A stretch of 12,954 nt of DNA from Euperipatoides rowelli (taxonomy: Eukaryota > Onychophora > Udeonychophora > Euonychophora > Peripatopsidae). Positions 7,933 through 12,954 of this stretch are shown piece by piece; the stretch's first letter is position 1; each line of letters opens with the position of its first letter. Location: NCBI GenBank assembly GCA_003024985.2, contig PXIH01S0010428.1; one strand, written 5' to 3'. A model generated the notes under the pieces. It was given only the letters and a program-made list of their open reading frames with translations. It was not told the origin of the DNA and did not search any database. Made by a program: the position numbers and the translations under genes.

Positions 7933-9755
7933 GGACAGATTAAAATTTATTTATATTTCTGACACGGCTTGGCTGATCACTTGGATGTTGCAATTTCCCA
8001 GTCTCTTATGTCACTCACAGTTTTAAAGTATGAAAGAATAAAATTTAGGCATTTGATGCATAATGCTCGTAGCCCACTTCAAACCCCAAAAGTATGCAAA
8101 GTTAGCATTTCCGGGTAAGGCAATCGGCCAACTCATTGCAGTAATATTTCAAAAATACAGAAGTGAAAAAAGACATTTTATTAACAAAGCTTCTTTTTAT
8201 TATTAAAGAAAGAATCTGATTAAATATAAATTTGACATCCCCAAACCACCGCTGTTTCAGAACTTGAGCAAAATATGTTTAAAATTAAGAAATGCATAAT
8301 CATGCTTATAACTTGCTTATTTTAATCATTTTCTCTGAGTTATTGTATGAGGAAAATCCTATTTTCCCAATTAATTATGTGTGTAGGACATTTGCTAAAT
8401 GTCAGTCTTTTATTCAGTGAACAGCAAAAGTTATAAAACTCCCTTGAGAAAACTAAAACTTAATGGCTTTATAATCATTAATGGTTAACGTGTTACGGTG
8501 TTATTTTTTTATCTTTGCAATAAAGAAATTAATTATAGGTGAAAAAAAAATGTAAAAAGATAAGGAGATGTAACGTTAGTGTGCCAGAGCTTTACATTAA
8601 ATCTTAGGAAATCAGAAAGATGTCATCAATGTAAGAGTGAAAAAAAATATCATTTCTTTTATGAGTTCAAACACTCGGATATACTGTACGTTAAAACAAA
8701 TTGGAAGTTTATGTCAAGTAGAAAATAATAATAAAAATATCTAAGATAAACAGTAATTTACATATTTATTCCATGTCTTGAAATAAAATTAAAAATAGTA
8801 CATCAAACCGCTACTCACTATGGCTAATGAAAACAGTAACATATAAGCATATAGGTAATATTTAACATAAAGCCACAAAATAAAATAAGGTTGGTACTAT
8901 AGGTAGGGGTGGACACAGATCCTGGAATGATCACCACAACCACTCCAACAAAGTACCTAGTTAGGGGAAAATACTGAGACGTAGCATATGAGCTACGCTC
9001 TTAAATAGCAAACACAATACATACAGTATGCAAAATAAATACTGTAATGAATAAATTACCATTAATTCGCACATGCAAATGAAGTGGATTGCCTGGCAGG
9101 GTGTTTACGACTGGGATTAATCAGTTCACGTTACTATGACATTTTCTAAAAAATAGCAACACAGTATTATAAGTAAACATCGGACAAATACACTACAGCT
9201 TAATCTCAGCTCACACGAACAAATGCAGCAGAATAAAGAAAAATAAATGATCAACTTGATAACAGATTGCAATATATTTATTGGAAAATTGCAAATATGC
9301 ATATTGGTAAATTATTGGGTTAAGTTTCTTTGTTTTTCTGTGGATTTTTACCATCAAGGGTACATATGGATTTACTGTACATACAGTATATGCAACAAAA
9401 GTTAGTTATTTGAAAGAAAGTATTCAAATAGAATTTTTTTTTAAATAAATTACAGCTTTATTTTCAACTATTTACAGATAATTACATGTTTCTTCAGTTT
9501 TTAAATCTCTTGAATGTCATAATTAGTAGTGTTTCAGAAGACAAGCTAGTAGTCAATCTTCATGGGAAAAAAAATTGAAACACAAATATAATTGATTTCA
9601 TGACTCAGGGAGCTCGACTTCTGCCAGGTTAGCTGTACAATGTTTCATCGCTAACCTGCAGTACACAAAATTCATTAAAAAAAATAAACCAATTTCATTA
9701 AATTAAATTGTTATTAAATTGTTAGTTATGGCAGTGAACAAATAGCCTTAAGGAA
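7933..9755. other. Intergenic stretch between the SINE-like units and the HSD17B8 gene
   Basis: No coding sequence seen on either strand. A less AT-rich patch at about 8890-9000 has a short stem CGTAGC/GCTACG (8980-8985 with 8992-8997) around a 6-base loop. Four copies of the TACAGTAT/ATACTGTA 8-mer occur (8681, 9022, 9039, 9382). The part nearest 9755 may be HSD17B8 3' UTR if a distal poly(A) site is used. Confidence 0.4.
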
Positions 9756-9761
9756 TTTATT
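9756..9761 (-). terminator. Candidate poly(A) signal for the HSD17B8-type gene
   Basis: TTTATT on the plus strand is AATAAA on the minus strand. It lies about 240 bases after the HSD17B8 stop codon and is the nearest such site I noticed. Another lies at 9457-9462. Because the region is AT-rich, chance copies are expected, so the choice is tentative. Confidence 0.35.
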
Positions 9762-9820
9762 TTTATAAAAAACCCTAATGGTTTTCCCTATTCATAAGCT
9801 TAGGATAGATTTTTGTTGGA

Positions 9821-9841
9821 CCGAGTTGAATTCAAACTCGG
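9821..9841 (-). repeat. Stem-loop in the probable HSD17B8 3' UTR
   Basis: CCGAGTT (9821-9827) pairs perfectly with AACTCGG (9835-9841) around a 7-base loop, about 160 bases after the stop codon on the minus strand. A 7-base loop next to a GGTCCCGAGTT context also looks like a decayed tRNA T arm from a SINE. No box A partner is visible. Confidence 0.5.
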
Positions 9842-10000
9842 GACCTTGTTATTCTTAAAAAATTTAATTATTATATACAGTTTTACAAAAATATAATCTT
9901 TTTAAATAAAAATAATTACAGTGTGTATGTAAGGTGCACAATTGTAAACAAAAAGTTTACAAAAATTTTTTTTTTTAAATAGTCTATTTTTGGAAATGGG

Positions 10001-10092
10001 TCACATATATAATCCACCTGTAACTTCAATACTTGTACCTGTAATATAATTACTTTTATCAGAAGCCAGGAATGTGCAAACATCGGCAACCT
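10001..10092 (-). CDS. HSD17B8: HSD17B8-type short-chain dehydrogenase, last coding exon
   Basis: On the minus strand the exon starts with AG (the end of a split Glu or Lys codon) and reads [20 protein letters not shown], then IEVTGGLYM and TGA at 10003-10001. This is the C-terminal signature of classical short-chain dehydrogenases (x-V-A-x-x-x-x-F-L-A-S-D-x-S-x-Y-I-T-G-x-x-I-x-V-T-G-G). The ending G-G-L-(F/Y)-M fits HSD17B8 better than other relatives. HSD17B8 is the NAD-dependent subunit that pairs with CBR4 as the mitochondrial 3-oxoacyl-ACP reductase, and it also oxidises steroids (family knowledge). The acceptor on the minus strand is tatatatttttcag (AG at 10094-10093). The Rossmann fold, the YxxxK catalytic exon and the start codon are not visible between 10093 and 12954, so the preceding intron is at least 2.8 kb. 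CBR4 or a bacterial-type FabG are alternatives, less likely given the ending. Confidence 0.82.
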
Positions 10093-11363
10093 CTGAAAAA
10101 TATATACAGAAAATATAATTAGTGATAAGTAGAGTTTATTGAATAAAAAAAAAAATAGAACTGCTTTAATAATTTAAATATAAACTTGTATTTAGTTGAA
10201 AAATAAATTTTAGTCAAAACAGGTACACCACAAATGCTTTGCAAGACTAGTAAAATTATGTTTATTACTTCAGTACTTGCATACGGAAAAATGTTGAATA
10301 ATATTTTAAATTTCAAACATTGAAATTTATAAAATATATTGACTAGAGAGCAAGCCAACTTAAGCAAATATTTTTAGTTAACATTTATAAATTGAGGAAT
10401 TACAAAAACTTTTATCACTAAAAATGAAACATTTACAATGAAGTTCATGATGGCTTCTTGAATTTTACATAGTACTTTACGATTCAGTTTTAGTTCTTGA
10501 ATGCAAAAACCCTTGAAATTTTTTTTGGAATATTCCATAATCACTTACTGTAAATACTGAAATATTATGCCAAATTATGTTATAGCTGTATCGTGGCGAA
10601 AGGGAAATCGGGTCTAAAGGACTAGAGCCACCCCCAAGCCCCTTTTAACTAGTGTTTTAATTAGCGATTAATGATCTTTATATCCATAAAATTTATTCTT
10701 CCAATATGCATCACTAATATTTTGCCATACCGCCTGTTAAAATATTGAAAATATACTGTACCCTCCCTTACCAGTTGGTAAATAGTAAAATAATAAATAA
10801 AATTAATAAGTTAATATAAATTTTAATATAAACTCATTAGTTCAAACTAAATGCCATAGGATGTTATAACTGTAGTAATACTATCTGGTTCTGTATCACA
10901 TGTGTACTCGCAGTAGGCTTCATAATTCAAAAATAAAATTTAAAAATAAATCAACATGCAGGAAAGAACCAAGTTGCTGAATAAAAAAAAATACTAAACA
11001 AAATTATTCTTCAAGATAAATACTATTTATAACTGTTAGTGTTTTTGGATTGACATTAATTATTTAATCTTGCAATATTTCGGTATTCATTCTCATTCCT
11101 AAAACATTTTGATACGTTTTCAAGTGTTTAGAAACAATTTAACCAATTAAATAATTATTGCATTCATAACAATTTATATTTAGTTTAATTTTGCAATGTT
11201 AAAAAAAAATTATGCTGTAAAGTTTTTACAAAATTAATAGACGATACAGGAATCTGCTGGTTGTAAGTATTGACTATTCATGTGAGTATTCTAACAATAA
11301 TTTGTTCTTCTCTTAGATCTTGCAATACTGTGGCTAGAATGTGCTGGTCACCTTTAAAACATA
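10093..11363 (-). other. HSD17B8 intron, portion before the hAT element
   Basis: AT-rich sequence with the acceptor tail (pyrimidine-rich on the minus strand) at 10093-10110. A GC-richer patch at about 10592-10652 looks like a fragment of a repeat. No further short-chain dehydrogenase exon was recognised. Confidence 0.6.
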
Positions 11364-11371
11364 GTTTAACT

Positions 11372-12048
11372 TAGGGATGAAATGTTCATTTTGGCCGAAT
11401 ACCGGATACCGAATATTTGGCCGAATATCTATCCTATTTATTTTATTAGTCAAAACAACCTATTGACAATATTTAAAGATGTTCGATTTTAAGCAATACT
11501 ATAGGGGAGAGAAAAATCTTTTTTTTCTTCCCACACAATACGGCATGTTCTTGAAGTAATCAAGAATGAACAAGTGTGACGCTGCTGCTTAGAAGTTCTC
11601 ATAAAATAATATAAGTGAATAGATTGTTATTCTATTCAAAATAATTAGTTGAAGATTAAAAAAAAAGACACTGGCAGTTTTGTAATGAATTTGTAAATTC
11701 CAGAGCACAATATAATAATACAGATTATTTTTCTCTTTTTTTAAACTGAATAATAACCGGCCTTACTTCCCCTGAATCCCGTACGATGCAATGCATTCAT
11801 TATAAAATGCTAGCATGCCTCCCTCCCAATGCAATCATAAAAGTATGCTAGCTATTGGAATTTTATTTTCTAAGATTCTAATAGCACCTCATCTTATTTT
11901 CTAACATTTATTTAAGGAAAAACTCCCCCAATTGTTTAATATATTCAGGGAGATGACTCATATTCGGCCGAATAAAGATCATAAATGGCCAAATACTGAA
12001 TACTATGAAACCCAGCCGAATACTAACCGATTATTTGTTTCATCCCTA
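11372..12048. mobile_element. Non-autonomous hAT transposon (677 bp)
   Basis: The element starts TAGGGATGAAA (11372-11382) and ends with its exact reverse complement TTTCATCCCTA (12038-12048). It is flanked by 8-bp sequences gtttaact (11364-11371) and gtttaaat (12049-12056), which agree at 7 of 8 positions. An 8-bp duplication and TAGGG tips are typical of hAT elements. Both ends carry several subterminal GCCGAATA/TATTCGG motifs (for example 11393-11401, 11421-11427, 11963-11975 and 12015-12022), as expected for hAT transposase binding. The interior is AT-rich with no frame that looks like a transposase, so this is a MITE-like deletion derivative. The mismatch in the duplication suggests an old insertion. 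Confidence 0.88.
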
Positions 12049-12056
12049 GTTTAAAT

Positions 12057-12746
12057 GTGATTTATGACTTCATGAAAATAATAGAGGGATCTGCTGTCGC
12101 ATCCAACATCCAAATTCAACATTGGTTCAAAATTTCAGTTTTTTGTTTTTGCCTTAAATGCGATTTATTTAATAACATTACAGAACAAACTATTACAAAA
12201 AGAAAAAATATTATGTATACAGTATACTTTAATACATCAAACAAAAAGTATATAATAGTGCTTTTTTTAAAAAATTTCTTTACAACTTAAAGATTTGAAA
12301 TGTTAAAGCCAATAATGTTCTTTTTTATATTATTTATGGTTTGTCTTAACCTATAGTTGCCTAGGTACGTTTTAAAATGTATGAAAAAAAGTCATGTGAG
12401 CCTAAATACGTTTTTAATCGGTTTTTTTTTTTTTAAATTTAATATTCTGATACTGGAGGTCACTACTTACTAGAGATCTAATCAAAATCTACAGTATATA
12501 CTTATAGCCTATCTTTTTAAGGTTAGAAAATCCTGTCTTTTTTTTAAATGACCATAAGTAAGCTAATATTTGTCCTACAGCAATATTTTATGGCTCAATT
12601 TAAAGGTAATATGTATTTCAATATTATAGTAATATTTTTTAAATAATACAATGTTATAACAGTAATATTTTTAATCAAAACCGATTATTTGTTTAAAAAA
12701 TGAATTTCGTCTTCCTAAATTTCATTTCTTCATAAGTTAAATATAC
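12057..12746 (-). other. HSD17B8 intron, portion between the hAT element and the second piggyBac-like end
   Basis: AT-rich with T and A runs and two TACAGTAT copies (12218, 12490). A 77-codon open frame on the plus strand (12057-12290) is Lys/Asn/Ile/Phe-rich from base composition and shows no domain. I see nothing else. Confidence 0.5.
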
Positions 12747-12750
12747 TTAA

Positions 12751-12954
12751 CACTTTCAGGGTGATGGACGTGACATGCACGTACACCTATTATTGCCACA
12801 TGGCCTATGACATTCACGTTCTAAAAATTTAAATAATATATAAATTTAAAATAAATTACCATCACTTTTTTTTATATTCTCAATATTTTAGGCTAATTTC
12901 TAAAGACTACATCATTACAAAATTATTTTCAGGCTTTTGTAGTAATAATTATTC
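12751..12954 (+). mobile_element. Second piggyBac-like left end, running off the window
   Basis: TTAA at 12747-12750 is followed by CACTTTCAGGGTGATGG. The first nine bases (CACTTTCAG) equal the tip of the piggyBac element at 5615; the rest differs. At 12768-12782 is ACGTGACATGCACGT, a 5-bp stem around ACATG, centred 24 bases from the tip, as in the first element. A partial direct copy (TGACATTCACGT) is at 12808-12819. No matching right tip or coding sequence lies before the window ends, so the extent is unknown. Confidence 0.6.

Noticed and set aside
10119-10367. 82-codon open frame on the minus strand
   Set aside because: Composition (Phe, Ile, Lys, Tyr, Asn) simply reflects AT-rich DNA, and it lies in the intron directly upstream of the HSD17B8 acceptor.
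10855-10935. Minus-strand reading YEAYCEYTCDTEPDS with few stops
   Set aside because: Only about 26 codons, no splice sites and no similarity to the short-chain dehydrogenase exons expected here.
12057-12290. 77-codon open frame on the plus strand
   Set aside because: It starts right after the hAT target duplication and looks like AT-rich chance coding; no recognisable motif.
1-12954. CRISPR array, defence island or other prokaryotic system
   Set aside because: No spaced direct repeats, no ribosome binding sites or dense genes; spliced animal genes dominate.

Overview
This window is AT-rich animal nuclear DNA with spliced genes, long introns and decayed transposons. There are no operons, no bacterial-type coding density and no CRISPR array. 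The protein fragments look metazoan. I lean weakly toward an arthropod or other invertebrate, but cannot name the organism from sequence alone.

Two conserved genes meet tail to tail. On the plus strand, three exons (2194-2358, 3489-3598, 5412-5508) join in frame to give the complete C-terminal Fcf2 domain of DNTTIP2/TDIF2 (yeast Fcf2), a nucleolar pre-rRNA processing factor of the small-subunit processome. The stop codon is at 5506-5508, with a poly(A) signal just after. The N-terminal part of the gene lies left of the window or in exons I cannot recognise. On the minus strand, 10092-10001 is the last coding exon of an HSD17B8-type short-chain dehydrogenase (mitochondrial 3-oxoacyl-ACP reductase / 17-beta-hydroxysteroid dehydrogenase 8). 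It has a clean splice acceptor and the family's C-terminal signature. Its other exons should lie beyond position 12954.

The rest is mobile-element debris and AT-rich filler. The clearest element is an internally deleted piggyBac copy (5615-6593). It has TTAA target sites, 15-bp perfect terminal repeats, an N-terminal acidic fragment and a C-terminal Cys-rich fragment of the transposase, and two copies of an internal palindrome placed asymmetrically. A second, different piggyBac-like left end begins at 12751 and runs off the window; its palindrome sits at the same distance from its tip. A 677-bp non-autonomous hAT element (11372-12048) has 11-bp terminal repeats and a near-perfect 8-bp target duplication. 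Two tRNA-like (probably SINE-derived) units face each other at 7266-7333 (+) and 7856-7932 (-). A likely transposon end lies at 78-94, followed by a degenerate tandem repeat at 124-412.

Two other patterns stand out. The 8-mer TACAGTAT/ATACTGTA occurs at least 15 times where about one is expected by chance. A 46-bp near-perfect palindrome lies in the second DNTTIP2 intron. I found no convincing new multi-gene system. The most original signals are the piggyBac palindrome architecture and the dispersed 8-mer.
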